NCBI GenBank assembly: GCA_963814355.1
Contig: CAWFCZ010000005.1
Span: 1-64,000 of the forward strand
DNA: 64,000 nt
Reading direction: 5' to 3'
DNA from: JADGOV01 sp963814355
GTDB taxonomy: Bacteria > Actinomycetota > Actinomycetes > JADGOV01
The position numbers and the translations under genes were made by a program. This document shows, one piece after another, positions 16,852 to 25,227 of this stretch; within the stretch, counting starts at the first letter, position 1; each line of letters begins with the position of its first letter. The notes beneath the pieces are model-generated. The model had not been told where the DNA came from, did no database searches, and worked only from the letters and a program-made list of their open reading frames with translations.

Positions 16852-17040
16852 TCGACCGATGGCGGATTGCTCCGCGCGCTCAGCGAGCTGGCCCACGCGC
16901 ACCGCGTCGAAACGATCCTCGTGGGCGCCGCCGCCCGCGACCTACTGGTGGACACCGCCGGCCGGGCGCCGCTGCGCCGCGCCGAGGACGTGGACATCGC
17001 CGTCCGCGTCGGCGGCTGGCCCGACTATCGAAGGATCACG
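16852..17040 (+). pseudogene. Truncated nucleotidyltransferase (AbiEii/MNT-like), N-terminal part
   Basis: The frame reads LLRALSELAHAHRVETILVG, AARDLLVDTAG, then RAEDVDIAVRVGGWPDYRRIT, a typical start of small nucleotidyltransferases, with a DxD-type acidic pair in EDVDIAV. Homology stops abruptly near 17040, where the sequence becomes the 3' end of a VapC gene on the opposite strand. No convincing start codon is seen. The gene seems to have been cut by the arrival or rearrangement of the TA module. Confidence 0.6.
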
Positions 17041-17042
17041 CT

Positions 17043-17459
17043 TCAGGGCCGCTCTGTCGGTGGAGCCTTAACTGGCGTGCCGACGACCATCCCAGCCGCT
17101 CGCGCCCCGTCGGCGAGCCGGTGGTCGTAGGCGATAAACGTCGTCAGTTCGTCGCCGAGGAGAAGCGCTGAGGCCAGGTGCAGCGCGTCGAGGGTGCGCA
17201 GCGTGGGATCGCCGATGTCGCAGGCGACGTCTTGCACCGCGCGGTCGAGGGGAACCAGATCCAGGTCGCCGACCACCGCGCGGGCCTCCGCCACGACCGG
17301 CCCGCCGACCCTCCGGGCTGCCCGCAGGACCTCGATGCGTCCCAGCTCGCTGGTGACCACTGGTTGCTCACGGCGCACGTTCAGCCACTCGCGCAGCGCC
17401 TCGCTCTCAGCTTCGCGCCGGACCAACGTCATCAGCGCCGAGGAGTCCAGGTAGATCAC
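17043..17459 (-). CDS. PIN domain toxin (VapC)
   Basis: Ribonuclease toxin of 138 aa with the full PIN acidic set: Asp5 (YLDSSALM), Glu43 (GRIEVLRA), Asp91 (TLDALHLA) and Asp112 (AYDHRLA). Start overlaps the antitoxin stop by 4 bases. Its 3' end abuts the truncated nucleotidyltransferase, which suggests it arrived after that gene. The C-terminal tail after residue 130 (VKAPPTERP) may be read-through into old flanking DNA. Confidence 0.9.
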   Translation of the reverse strand: MIYLDSSALMTLVRREAESEALREWLNVRREQPVVTSELGRIEVLRAARRVGGPVVAEARAVVGDLDLVPLDRAVQDVACDIGDPTLRTLDALHLASALLLGDELTTFIAYDHRLADGARAAGMVVGTPVKAPPTERP

Positions 17460-17740
17460 AGCCTCTCCTCGCGTTCGGCATCGAGCAACTCCTGGTTGGT
17501 CGGCTCCCCGGCAGGGATCGGCACGGGACGCGGTGATCGGAGGCGTCCGCTCGGGCTGGTCGCTGGCACGAGTCGTCCTGAGGCGACCAGCCGATCTCTA
17601 GCGTGCTGGGAGACTCGCGGTGGTGCCAGCACGGCGACCAGGTTGCCCCGCTCGGTCACTTCCACCGTCTGGCCCGCCTTGACCAGCGCGAGATACCGCG
17701 AGGCATTCTGCCGAAGTTCGCGGACACCTATACGTTCCAT
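17456..17740 (-). CDS. Phd/VapB-type antitoxin
   Basis: Antitoxin of 94 aa with the Phd/YefM-like N-terminus: IGVRELRQNASRYLALVKAG, then TVEVTERGNLVAVLAPP. The C-terminal part from residue 45 is basic and Pro-rich and ends in an acidic helix (NQELLDAEREERL), which should clamp the toxin. The ATG at 17740 sits 10 bases from a perfect 6+6 palindrome, the likely autoregulatory operator. 4-base overlap with vapC. Confidence 0.9.
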   Translation of the reverse strand: MERIGVRELRQNASRYLALVKAGQTVEVTERGNLVAVLAPPRVSQHARDRLVASGRLVPATSPSGRLRSPRPVPIPAGEPTNQELLDAEREERL

Positions 17741-17750
17741 GCGACAACTG

Positions 17751-17767
17751 TAGCACTTTAGGTGCTA
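17751..17767 (-). promoter_or_regulatory. Palindromic operator of the Phd/VapC module
   Basis: Perfect inverted repeat TAGCAC-TTTAG-GTGCTA directly upstream of the antitoxin ATG. Phd-type antitoxins bind such sites as dimers; the role is inferred from position and symmetry. Confidence 0.65.
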
Positions 17768-17823
17768 TATGCGCGCGGTTCGACGGACGCACTGCGGTGG
17801 CCCGACCGTCCGGCGTGCGCTCA

Positions 17824-18025
17824 TCAGTCGAACACTGCCCAGCAGATGTCGTTCCGCAACCCGCTGGTCATCGAGCACGAGCTGGCGAATCGCTTCCGGG
17901 AGTTGGTCGCGCTGCCACCCGGACTCAGCTCGCCCGGCGGCATGGCCCTCGCCGTTCGGCGCGGCAGCACGTGCCGCCTTGATCGTATAGGCGGCCGCGC
18001 CGAGTTCGTGCCAGGGGCCGGCAGT
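17824..18025 (-). pseudogene. Frameshifted C-terminal remnant of an Imm5-like immunity protein
   Basis: The minus strand reads GAAAYTIKAARAAAPNGEG, then SGWQRDQLPEAIRQLVL and DDQR. A one-base shift near 17855 gives LRNDICWAVFD and a stop at 17824. That joined C-terminus matches, from memory, the end of 'putative immunity protein' (Imm5-type) sequences in actinomycetes. The N-terminal part is missing. Such proteins usually accompany polymorphic toxins; none is next to it here. Confidence 0.5.
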
Positions 18026-18065
18026 AGCCCAAGTACACGACCGCGTCACGGCTACTGTCACCGGC

Positions 18066-19205
18066 ATGAGCGAGTACGGGTTCGACACCCGGGCGATCCA
18101 CGCCGGGCAGGCTCCGGACCCGGCGACCGGCGCGGTGGTCCGCCCGATCTATGCCACCTCCACCTACGCCCAGCGGGCGGTCGGGGAGCACCAGGGGTAT
18201 GAGTACTCGCGGTCGGCCAACCCCACCCGGACCGCGCTGGAAACCGCGCTGGCCGCGGTGGAGGGCGGCACCCGCGGCCTCGCCTTCGCCTCGGGGCTGG
18301 CCGCCGAGGACACCCTGCTGCGTACGGTGTGCCGGCCGGGGGACCACGCCGTGATCCCGCACGATGCCTACGGCGGCACCTTCCGGCTGTTCGACCGGAT
18401 CCACGAGCCGTGGGGGCTGACCTACAGCGCCGCCCCGATCGGGGACGTGGCCGCGGTCAGGGAGGCGATCCAGCCGCAGACCTCGGTTGTGTGGTTGGAG
18501 ACCCCGACCAACCCGCTGCTCGGCATCGGTGACATCGCCGCGCTGGCCACGGTGGCGCACCGGGCCGGCGCGCTGCTGGTGGTGGACAACACGTTCGCCT
18601 CGCCGTACCTGCAGAACCCGCTGGCGCTTGGCGCGGACGTCGTCGTGCACTCCACGACGAAGTACATCGGCGGGCACAGCGACGTGGTCGGCGGCGCGCT
18701 GGTGGTCGCCGACCCGGAACTGGGCGAGCAGTTGGCGTACGCCCAGAACGCCATCGGCGGGGTGGCCGGGCCGTTCGACGCCTGGCTGACGTTGCGCGGT
18801 TTGAAGACGCTGGGTGTACGGATGGATCGGCACTGCGCCAACGCCGAGGAGATCGTCGACCTACTCACCGCGCACCCGGCGGTGGCCTCGGTGCGCTACC
18901 CCGGGCTGCCGAGCGACCCAGGCCACGAGGTGGCGGCAAAGCAGATGCGCGGTTTCGGCGGGATGGTGGCCTTTTCCCTCGCCGGCGGCGAGCCCGCGGC
19001 CCTGGACATGCTGACCAAGACGAAGCTGTTCACCCTGGCCGAATCCCTCGGCGGGGTGGAGTCGCTGATCGAGCACCCCGGCCGGATGACGCACCTGTCG
19101 ACCGCCGGGTCGCCGCTGGAGGTCGACCCGGCGCTGGTCCGGGTCTCGGTCGGCATCGAGAACGCGGCCGACCTGGTCAGCGACCTGGCGCAGGCGCTGG
19201 GCTGA
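18066..19205 (+). CDS. metB: Cystathionine gamma-synthase / gamma-lyase
   Basis: PLP enzyme of 379 aa of the Cys/Met metabolism family. The PLP lysine is Lys199 (HSTTKYIGGHSD); other family features are YEYSRSANPTR and PYLQNP. It makes cystathionine from an activated homoserine and cysteine, or splits cystathionine to cysteine, 2-oxobutyrate and ammonia. In actinomycetes the same fold does either, so direction is open; pairing with cystathionine beta-synthase at 12.7 kb favours reverse transsulfuration. Its 3' end overlaps the convergent MFS gene by 29 bases. Confidence 0.92.
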   Translation: MSEYGFDTRAIHAGQAPDPATGAVVRPIYATSTYAQRAVGEHQGYEYSRSANPTRTALETALAAVEGGTRGLAFASGLAAEDTLLRTVCRPGDHAVIPHDAYGGTFRLFDRIHEPWGLTYSAAPIGDVAAVREAIQPQTSVVWLETPTNPLLGIGDIAALATVAHRAGALLVVDNTFASPYLQNPLALGADVVVHSTTKYIGGHSDVVGGALVVADPELGEQLAYAQNAIGGVAGPFDAWLTLRGLKTLGVRMDRHCANAEEIVDLLTAHPAVASVRYPGLPSDPGHEVAAKQMRGFGGMVAFSLAGGEPAALDMLTKTKLFTLAESLGGVESLIEHPGRMTHLSTAGSPLEVDPALVRVSVGIENAADLVSDLAQALG

Positions 19206-20397
19206 GCGGCGGATCCGTCCCGGTCCGGCGCAGCGTCTCCGGCGCGGTCAGCGCGAACAGCGCGGCGCCGCCCAGCACGGCGGCCGTCGCGCCGAAGGCC
19301 GCCTCGTAGGACGCCACGTCGGCCAACCTCCCGGCGATCAGCGGGCCGCTGACCGCGCCGGCGTCGCCGGCCATGCTGAAGGTGGCCACCACGGTGCCAC
19401 CCCGGCCGCGGACGATGTCGCCGAGCACCGCCGCCGGGGCCACGTCGAGCAGCCCGGAACCCAGCCCGTAGGTGCCCAGCGCCGCCAGGTAGACCGGCAG
19501 CGACGCCGGCAGGGCGAGCAGGCCGATCCCGAGACCGGCCAGCGCGCAGCCGCCGACCAGCACGGGCCGGCGGCCCAGGTGGTCGGCCAGCCTGCCCGCC
19601 GGGAACAGCACCGCGCCGTTCACCGCGGCGACGGTGAGGAAACCGATCCCGGTCCACAGCGGGCTGCGGTGCAGCGAGTCGGCGACGAACAGCGGCACCA
19701 GCGCGCTGCGTACCCCGTTGGACATCCAGTCCGCGAACTGCGCGCCGAGCGCCGCCCGGTAGGCCGGCAGCCGTACCGCGGTCCGCAGCGTCATCGGCGG
19801 CGGCGCACCCGGCGCCAGCCGGTCGGCGAGCGGGGTGTTGCGCAGCTGGTACAGCCCGATCCCGCCGGCCAGGGCAAGGGTGGCGGCGTAGAGGAAGAAC
19901 GGCGCCCGGATGGATGCGCTGGTGACGAGCCCGCCGAAGGCCGGGCCGGCGATACCGCCGAGCAGGAAACCGCCGGACCACAGCCCGGTGGCCCGACCGC
20001 GCTGATCGGGTCGGACCAGCCGGATCAGGAGGCTGACCGCGCTGACGCTGAACATCGCCGAGCCGACGCCGCCGACACCGCGCAGCACGAGCAGCTGGGT
20101 GTAGGTCTGGGATAGCCCGGCCAGTGCGCTGGAGACCGCGACGATGCCGATGCCGGTGGCCAGGATGATCCGCTCGCCGAACCGGTTCACCAGCCGACCG
20201 CTGAAGAGCGCCGAGCACAGCCGCATCAGCGCGAAGACGCTGAGCACCGCGCCGGCGGCGGTCCGGCCCACCCCGAAGTGCCGGGCGAAGACCGGCAGCG
20301 CGGGGGCGACGAACCCGAAGCCTAGGGCCACCGAGAACGCCACCGCGGACAGGACGCCGACCTCGCGCGGCAGATCACCCAGCAGGCGCCTCGGCAT
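19177..20397 (-). CDS. MFS transporter
   Basis: Twelve-helix major facilitator, 406 aa from the ATG at 20397. A longer frame adds 43 Arg-rich residues that do not look like protein. The first hydrophobic helix begins at GVLSAVAFSVALGFGF. The motif-A loop between helices 2 and 3 is GRLVNRFGERIILATG, and its repeat GRLADHLGRRPVLVGG lies in the second half. This is the drug:H+ antiporter type; the substrate is unknown. Convergent with metB and divergent from the FIST gene. Confidence 0.88.
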   Translation of the reverse strand: MPRRLLGDLPREVGVLSAVAFSVALGFGFVAPALPVFARHFGVGRTAAGAVLSVFALMRLCSALFSGRLVNRFGERIILATGIGIVAVSSALAGLSQTYTQLLVLRGVGGVGSAMFSVSAVSLLIRLVRPDQRGRATGLWSGGFLLGGIAGPAFGGLVTSASIRAPFFLYAATLALAGGIGLYQLRNTPLADRLAPGAPPPMTLRTAVRLPAYRAALGAQFADWMSNGVRSALVPLFVADSLHRSPLWTGIGFLTVAAVNGAVLFPAGRLADHLGRRPVLVGGCALAGLGIGLLALPASLPVYLAALGTYGLGSGLLDVAPAAVLGDIVRGRGGTVVATFSMAGDAGAVSGPLIAGRLADVASYEAAFGATAAVLGGAALFALTAPETLRRTGTDPPLSPAPAPGR

Positions 20398-20587
20398 GTC
20401 CCATCCCACCACGTCGCAGGCCGCTCGCCGGCCGGCTCGTGGAGCGTATGGCCGGCGCCGGCCGGTCGCAGGCTCCACCCCACGCCCGGTCACGAGCCTG
20501 CCCGCCGTACGACGACTCGCGCTCAAGCCCGCCGGCCTCGGCGTCGATGCCGCTAGGACTCGATCTGGGAAAGCTCAGGAAGTGGTC

Positions 20588-21730
20588 ATGGAACTGCACA
20601 CCGCCCAATGGGACGTCACCGCCGGCTGGTCAACTCCGCTCCCGGACTGGGACGGCCGGCAAACCCTGGTCATGGCCTTCGGCGGAACGGCCCTGTACGA
20701 CGATCCCGGCGCCCTGTGCGATGTGCGATGTGCCTACCCCACATCGTGCGTCATCGGCTGCTCGACGTCCGGGGAGATCTTCGGCGAGACGGTATGTGAC
20801 GATACCGTCACGGTCGCCGTCGCCCGCTTCGCCACCACGCGCCTCACGCTGGTATCGGAGCAGGTCACCGATCCGGGTCACTCCCATGCCGCCGGGCTGA
20901 GCCTGGGCAAGCGGCTACTCGGCGCGGAACCGGAGCTGCGGGCGGCCTTCGTGCTCTCCGACGGGCTCGGCGTCAACGGCAGCGAACTGGTATCCGGGCT
21001 GGTGGACGGTACCGGGCAGGGCGTACCCATCAGTGGGGGCCTGGCCGGCGACGGTACCCGGTTCGTCCGGACCTGGGTACTGGTCGACGGCGCCCCGCGC
21101 GCCGGGTATGTCACCGCGGTCGGTTTCACCGGGCCGGACGTCGCGGTCAGCCACGGTTCGCGCGGCGGCTGGGACATCTTCGGACCGGAACGGCGGGTCA
21201 CCCGTTCGGAGGGCAATGTGCTCTACGAACTGGACGGGCAGCCGGCCCTGGAGCTGTACAAGAAGTACCTGGGTGAACGAGCCGCGGGGCTGCCGGCGAC
21301 CGGTCTGCTCTTCCCGCTCGCGCTGCGGCCGACCGGCGCGGCCCAGGGTCGGCTGGTGCGCACCATCCTCGCGGTGGACGAGGACGCCCAGAGCATGTCC
21401 TTCGCCGGGGACGTGCCGCAGGGTTCGCTGGCCCAGTTGATGCGGGCCAGTTTCGATCGGCTGGTCGCCGGCGCATACGACGCGGCGGCCGCCACCCAGA
21501 AGGCGCCATCGGGAGGCCCGACCCTGGCGGTTGCCGTGAGCTGCGTCGGGCGCCGCGGCCTGCTCGGGCGGCGGACGGAAGATGAACTGGAAGCCGTGCT
21601 GTCCGCCCTTCCGGGCGATGCGCAGACCGTCGGCTTCTACTCCTACGGCGAAGTGTCACCCACGGAGGCCGACGCCGGGGCGCTGCACAACCAGACGATG
21701 ACTGTCACGGCCTTCGGGGAGCGCTGCTGA
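20588..21730 (+). CDS. FIST signal-transduction protein
   Basis: Protein of 380 aa with FIST-N and FIST-C domains, a predicted small-ligand sensor (amino acids have been suggested). Features include GCSTSGEIF near residue 60 and the late TVGFYSYGEVSPT and LHNQTMTVTAF. The ATG at 20588 follows AGGAAG; the frame is open further upstream without protein-like sequence. It lies 4 bases before a GGDEF-EAL gene, so a ligand sensed here may control cyclic-di-GMP. A histidine-kinase partner, common for FIST, is absent. Confidence 0.88.
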   Translation: MELHTAQWDVTAGWSTPLPDWDGRQTLVMAFGGTALYDDPGALCDVRCAYPTSCVIGCSTSGEIFGETVCDDTVTVAVARFATTRLTLVSEQVTDPGHSHAAGLSLGKRLLGAEPELRAAFVLSDGLGVNGSELVSGLVDGTGQGVPISGGLAGDGTRFVRTWVLVDGAPRAGYVTAVGFTGPDVAVSHGSRGGWDIFGPERRVTRSEGNVLYELDGQPALELYKKYLGERAAGLPATGLLFPLALRPTGAAQGRLVRTILAVDEDAQSMSFAGDVPQGSLAQLMRASFDRLVAGAYDAAAATQKAPSGGPTLAVAVSCVGRRGLLGRRTEDELEAVLSALPGDAQTVGFYSYGEVSPTEADAGALHNQTMTVTAFGERC

Positions 21731-21734
21731 GGCC

Positions 21735-23270
21735 ATGGACGAGGCGGCGGAGTGCCACCCGTGCCTGGCGCGCCAGCTGCGTCGGCTTCGGATACCCCCC
21801 GGCGAGCCACCCGACCGCGACCAGTGGGCGAAGCTCGTGCGGCTGGTCAGCGACTCCTACGGCGAGGCGGACGACGGGCGGTACACGCTGGAGCGTTCCA
21901 TCGAGGTCTCGTCGGACGAGATGAGGGCGCTGCACGATGTGCTGAGTCGCCAGGCCCTGGAGGACGAGCTGACCGGGCTACCCAACCGGGCGTCGCTGAC
22001 CGAGCAACTCGAGGCCACGCTCGCCCGTCGGCGTCGCGGCGGCTCCGACTCCGCCGTGCTGTTCATCGACCTGGACGGCTTCAAGCGGGTCAACGACAGC
22101 CTCGGGCATGCCGCCGGTGACGAACTGCTGGTACGCACTGCCGAACGGATTCGTGGCTCGATCCGCACCGGGGATGTCGTCGGCCGCCTCGGTGGTGACG
22201 AGTTCGTCGTACTGTGCCCCGACGTCGAGGGGATCGAGGTCGCCGTGGGGGTGGCCCGGCGGATCGCCGCCCAGCTCGAGTCGCCGTACCACATCGGCTC
22301 CCAAGACGCCACGATCAGCGCCAGCATCGGTATCGCCCTCGCTGTACCCGGCGTGACCGGCGAGGAGATGCTGCGTCGAGCCGACATCGCCATGTACGAG
22401 GCGAAGACCGGCGGTCGGGCGCAGCTCGCCGTCTTCGACGACCAGATGCGGCTGCGGATCGACGGGCGGCTCGCGCTCGAGAACGCGCTGCGCAACGCGC
22501 TTACCGCCGACGAGCTCCGGCTGCACTACCAGCCGGTCGTGCGGCTCTCGGACTTCCGGCTGCTCGGATTCGAGGCGCTGGTCCGCTGGCAGCGGCCGGG
22601 GTTCGCCATGGTGCCGCCGAACGATTTCATCCCGATCGCGGAGCAGAGCCGGCTCATCACCGCGATCGATGCCTGGGTCGTCAAAGAGGCCTGCCGAGCG
22701 GCTTCCGGCTGGCCGGGCGGCGGCGTCTCCGTAGCGGTCAACCTGTCGGCCCGGGACCTGGAGGACGACGGCATGCTCAATGCGGTGAGCCAGGCGCTGC
22801 ACCGCAGCCGGCTGTCCCCGCACCGGCTCGTCGTGGAACTGACCGAAACCATGCTGATGGCCGACAGCGCACAGATGCACGTGACCCTCGGCCGGATCCA
22901 GGCGCTCGGCGTGCACCTGGCGATCGACGACTTCGGTACCGGGTACTCCTCGCTGTCGTACTTGCGACACCTCTCCGCCGGGTCGCTGAAGATCGACCAG
23001 TCGTTCGTGTCCGCGGTGGACGAGGACCGAGGCGCCGACGCGATCATCGGCGCGGTGATCACCATGGCACACGCCCTCGGTTTGCACGTGGTCGCAGAGG
23101 GGGTGGAACGGCCCAGCCAGGCGGCCCGGTTGCGACAGCTCGGCTGCGATGCCGCGCAAGGCTACTTCTTCGCCCGCCCGGCGCCGGCGCAGGAGATCTG
23201 CCGGTACTTCGACGCCGGCCAGCCGGCGATCTGGGCTGCCAGCCTGCTCCCGGTGCAGGCCAGCCGTTGA
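21735..23270 (+). CDS. GGDEF-EAL cyclic-di-GMP enzyme
   Basis: Protein of 511 aa with both cyclic-di-GMP domains and no membrane helix. The diguanylate cyclase site GGDEF is intact (153-157), with an RTGD inhibitory I-site exactly five residues before it (144-147). The phosphodiesterase motif is intact: EALVRW at 280-285, NLSARDL, ELTETM, AIDDFGTGYSSL, KIDQSFV and EGVE. It may therefore make and degrade the messenger. The N-terminal about 75 residues form a helical lead with a C..C pair at positions 7 and 10. Directly downstream of the FIST gene. Confidence 0.92.
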   Translation: MDEAAECHPCLARQLRRLRIPPGEPPDRDQWAKLVRLVSDSYGEADDGRYTLERSIEVSSDEMRALHDVLSRQALEDELTGLPNRASLTEQLEATLARRRRGGSDSAVLFIDLDGFKRVNDSLGHAAGDELLVRTAERIRGSIRTGDVVGRLGGDEFVVLCPDVEGIEVAVGVARRIAAQLESPYHIGSQDATISASIGIALAVPGVTGEEMLRRADIAMYEAKTGGRAQLAVFDDQMRLRIDGRLALENALRNALTADELRLHYQPVVRLSDFRLLGFEALVRWQRPGFAMVPPNDFIPIAEQSRLITAIDAWVVKEACRAASGWPGGGVSVAVNLSARDLEDDGMLNAVSQALHRSRLSPHRLVVELTETMLMADSAQMHVTLGRIQALGVHLAIDDFGTGYSSLSYLRHLSAGSLKIDQSFVSAVDEDRGADAIIGAVITMAHALGLHVVAEGVERPSQAARLRQLGCDAAQGYFFARPAPAQEICRYFDAGQPAIWAASLLPVQASR

Positions 23271-23277
23271 GCGCGGG

Positions 23278-25227
23278 TCACCGTCCGCGGCGCCGAGCCA
23301 GATAGTCCGACACGATGTAGTCGCCGAGCGCCTCGTGCGCCGGGGAGAACACTCGCCCGCCGTTGCGCCGGGCGATGCCGTCGACGAACGCGGCCAGCCG
23401 CGGGTCGTCGTCGAGCAGGAAGATGTTGATCGTGGCGTGCCGCCGGGTGAGCCGGTCCACCTCGGCCAGGGTGAGTTCCAGGGTGTCCGGCAACGGCGGG
23501 TACCAGAAGATCGCCTGCCCGTCGGCCATCAGGTGGGCGGTCGGCTCGCCGTCGGTGACTACCATCACTACCGGCTCGGCGTCCGGATGTCGGGCCAGGT
23601 GGCGGCCGGCGAGCATCAGGGCGTGCTGCAGGTTCGTACCCTGCACCTGGTCCTCCCAGGACAGCGCGGCCAGTTCGTCGGCGCGCAGCGTCCGGGCGTA
23701 GTTGCTGAAGCCGATGATCGTCAGGGCGTCGGTGGGAAACCTGGTGGACACCAGCGAATGCAGCGCCAGCGCGGTCGACTTTGCCGTCCCCCAGGTGCCG
23801 CGGACCACCATCGAGTACGACAGGTCGACGAGCAGCGCGACGGCGGCCACCGTCCGGCGTTCGGTCTCGACCACCTCGAAGTCGTCCACGTGCAGCCGTA
23901 CCGGACCGGGGCCGGTCCGCAGCACGGCGTTGTGGACGGTACGGACCACGTCCAGCGGTTGCTCGTCGCCGAAGCGCCACTCCCGCGACGAGCCAGTCAG
24001 CTCACCGGCCGCCCCGGCGTCGGCGACGTCGTGCTGGCCGGTGCGGTGCGCCTGCAGCCGGGCGAACACCCGGCGCAGCGCGGTCGACCCGATCCGGCGG
24101 ATCGCCTTGGGGGAGAGCTCGAGGCGCCCGCGGTCCCGCTGCAGGTAGCCCTGCTCCTCCAGGGCCCGCTCGATCCGGCGCAGCGCCTGCAGGTCCTCGA
24201 CCGCCGGGCGGCCCAGGGCTCGGGCGACGGCCTCCTCGTCGACGTCGTCGAGGTGGGCCCCGGGGTAGTCCTGCGCCAGCGCGTTCTCCAGCTCGTCGAG
24301 TTCGGCGAGTTCCTCCAGCGCGTCGGTGGCCTCGCCCAGCCCCATCGGCTGCCCGCGCATCCGCTCCCGGCCGGACCAGTCCAGGTCCGGTCGACGCCCG
24401 GCAAGCGCCGCCTGCAGGGCGCTCATCTCGGCGGCCAGGTCCATGTCGGCCAGCGCGGTGGCCATCAGGTCGGCGAGCTCGGCGCGCTGCTCCGGGGACA
24501 GCGAGGCCAGCAGCCGGGAGGCGGCCGCCGCCCGGCGGGCCAACGAGTCGACCAGCTCGTCGAGATTCTGTGGGTTGTCCGGGAAGAAGTCGCCGTGGCG
24601 GGCCATGAACTCGGCGAACCGCTGCTCGACGTCCTCCCCCCGGGCGTCGGCGTCGAGCATCGCGTTGAGGTCGGCGAGCATGTCCTTCACCCGGGCCATC
24701 GCGCCCGGGTCGGTGCCGGCCTGCTCCAGGGCCTGTTTCATGCCGCGGAACTGGCTGTCCAGCACCTCCTTGCGGAGCAGATCCCGGATCTCCTCGTAGG
24801 TCTGCCGGGCCTGCGGCGAGCGCCAGTCGTAGTCGGCGAGTTCCCGCACCGCCCGCGCCGGATCACGGGGCAGCGCGTCGAGCTGGCTCTCCCGGAAGCG
24901 GGCGTCGTCGGCGGGGTCGGGGAACAAGGCGCTGCGCTCCTCCTCCAGCGCGCGCTCCAGCAGCTCCCTGACCCGCTCCAGGGTGCCGTCGAGGCGGCCA
25001 CGCTGCCGGGCCTCCCGCTGGCGTTCCCGGACCCGCCGGCGCAGCTCGTCCAGCCCGGACCGATCGCCCAGCCCGCGGCGCAGCAGGTCGCGCAGCGCCT
25101 CGGCTGGGCTCTGCCCGTCCAGGACCGCGTCGCCGAGTTCGTCCAGCGCGCCGGCCACGTCGTAGGGCGGCGCCAGCGGGTCCGGCCCGTCGTGCCACGG
25201 GCCGTACCGGTACGCCGGGCTGCTCAC
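23278..25227 (-). CDS. VWA domain protein, partner of an AAA+ ATPase
   Basis: Soluble protein of 649 aa. The first 370 residues are highly charged helices, rich in Arg, Glu and Asp. The C-terminal about 190 residues are a von Willebrand A domain with the metal-site motif DLSYSM and later TDGEPTAH. Such proteins (CoxE/BchD-like) are adaptors for MoxR/BchI-type ATPases; the ATPase gene is immediately upstream and overlaps by 4 bases. The complex probably remodels another protein or aids metal-cofactor insertion. No client protein gene is adjacent. Confidence 0.88.
   Translation of the reverse strand: MSSPAYRYGPWHDGPDPLAPPYDVAGALDELGDAVLDGQSPAEALRDLLRRGLGDRSGLDELRRRVRERQREARQRGRLDGTLERVRELLERALEEERSALFPDPADDARFRESQLDALPRDPARAVRELADYDWRSPQARQTYEEIRDLLRKEVLDSQFRGMKQALEQAGTDPGAMARVKDMLADLNAMLDADARGEDVEQRFAEFMARHGDFFPDNPQNLDELVDSLARRAAAASRLLASLSPEQRAELADLMATALADMDLAAEMSALQAALAGRRPDLDWSGRERMRGQPMGLGEATDALEELAELDELENALAQDYPGAHLDDVDEEAVARALGRPAVEDLQALRRIERALEEQGYLQRDRGRLELSPKAIRRIGSTALRRVFARLQAHRTGQHDVADAGAAGELTGSSREWRFGDEQPLDVVRTVHNAVLRTGPGPVRLHVDDFEVVETERRTVAAVALLVDLSYSMVVRGTWGTAKSTALALHSLVSTRFPTDALTIIGFSNYARTLRADELAALSWEDQVQGTNLQHALMLAGRHLARHPDAEPVVMVVTDGEPTAHLMADGQAIFWYPPLPDTLELTLAEVDRLTRRHATINIFLLDDDPRLAAFVDGIARRNGGRVFSPAHEALGDYIVSDYLARRRGR

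Noticed and set aside
20144..20587. N-terminal extension of the FIST protein
   Set aside because: The extension is antisense to the MFS transporter gene and has low-complexity Arg/Pro composition; the FIST domain starts at ATG 20588.
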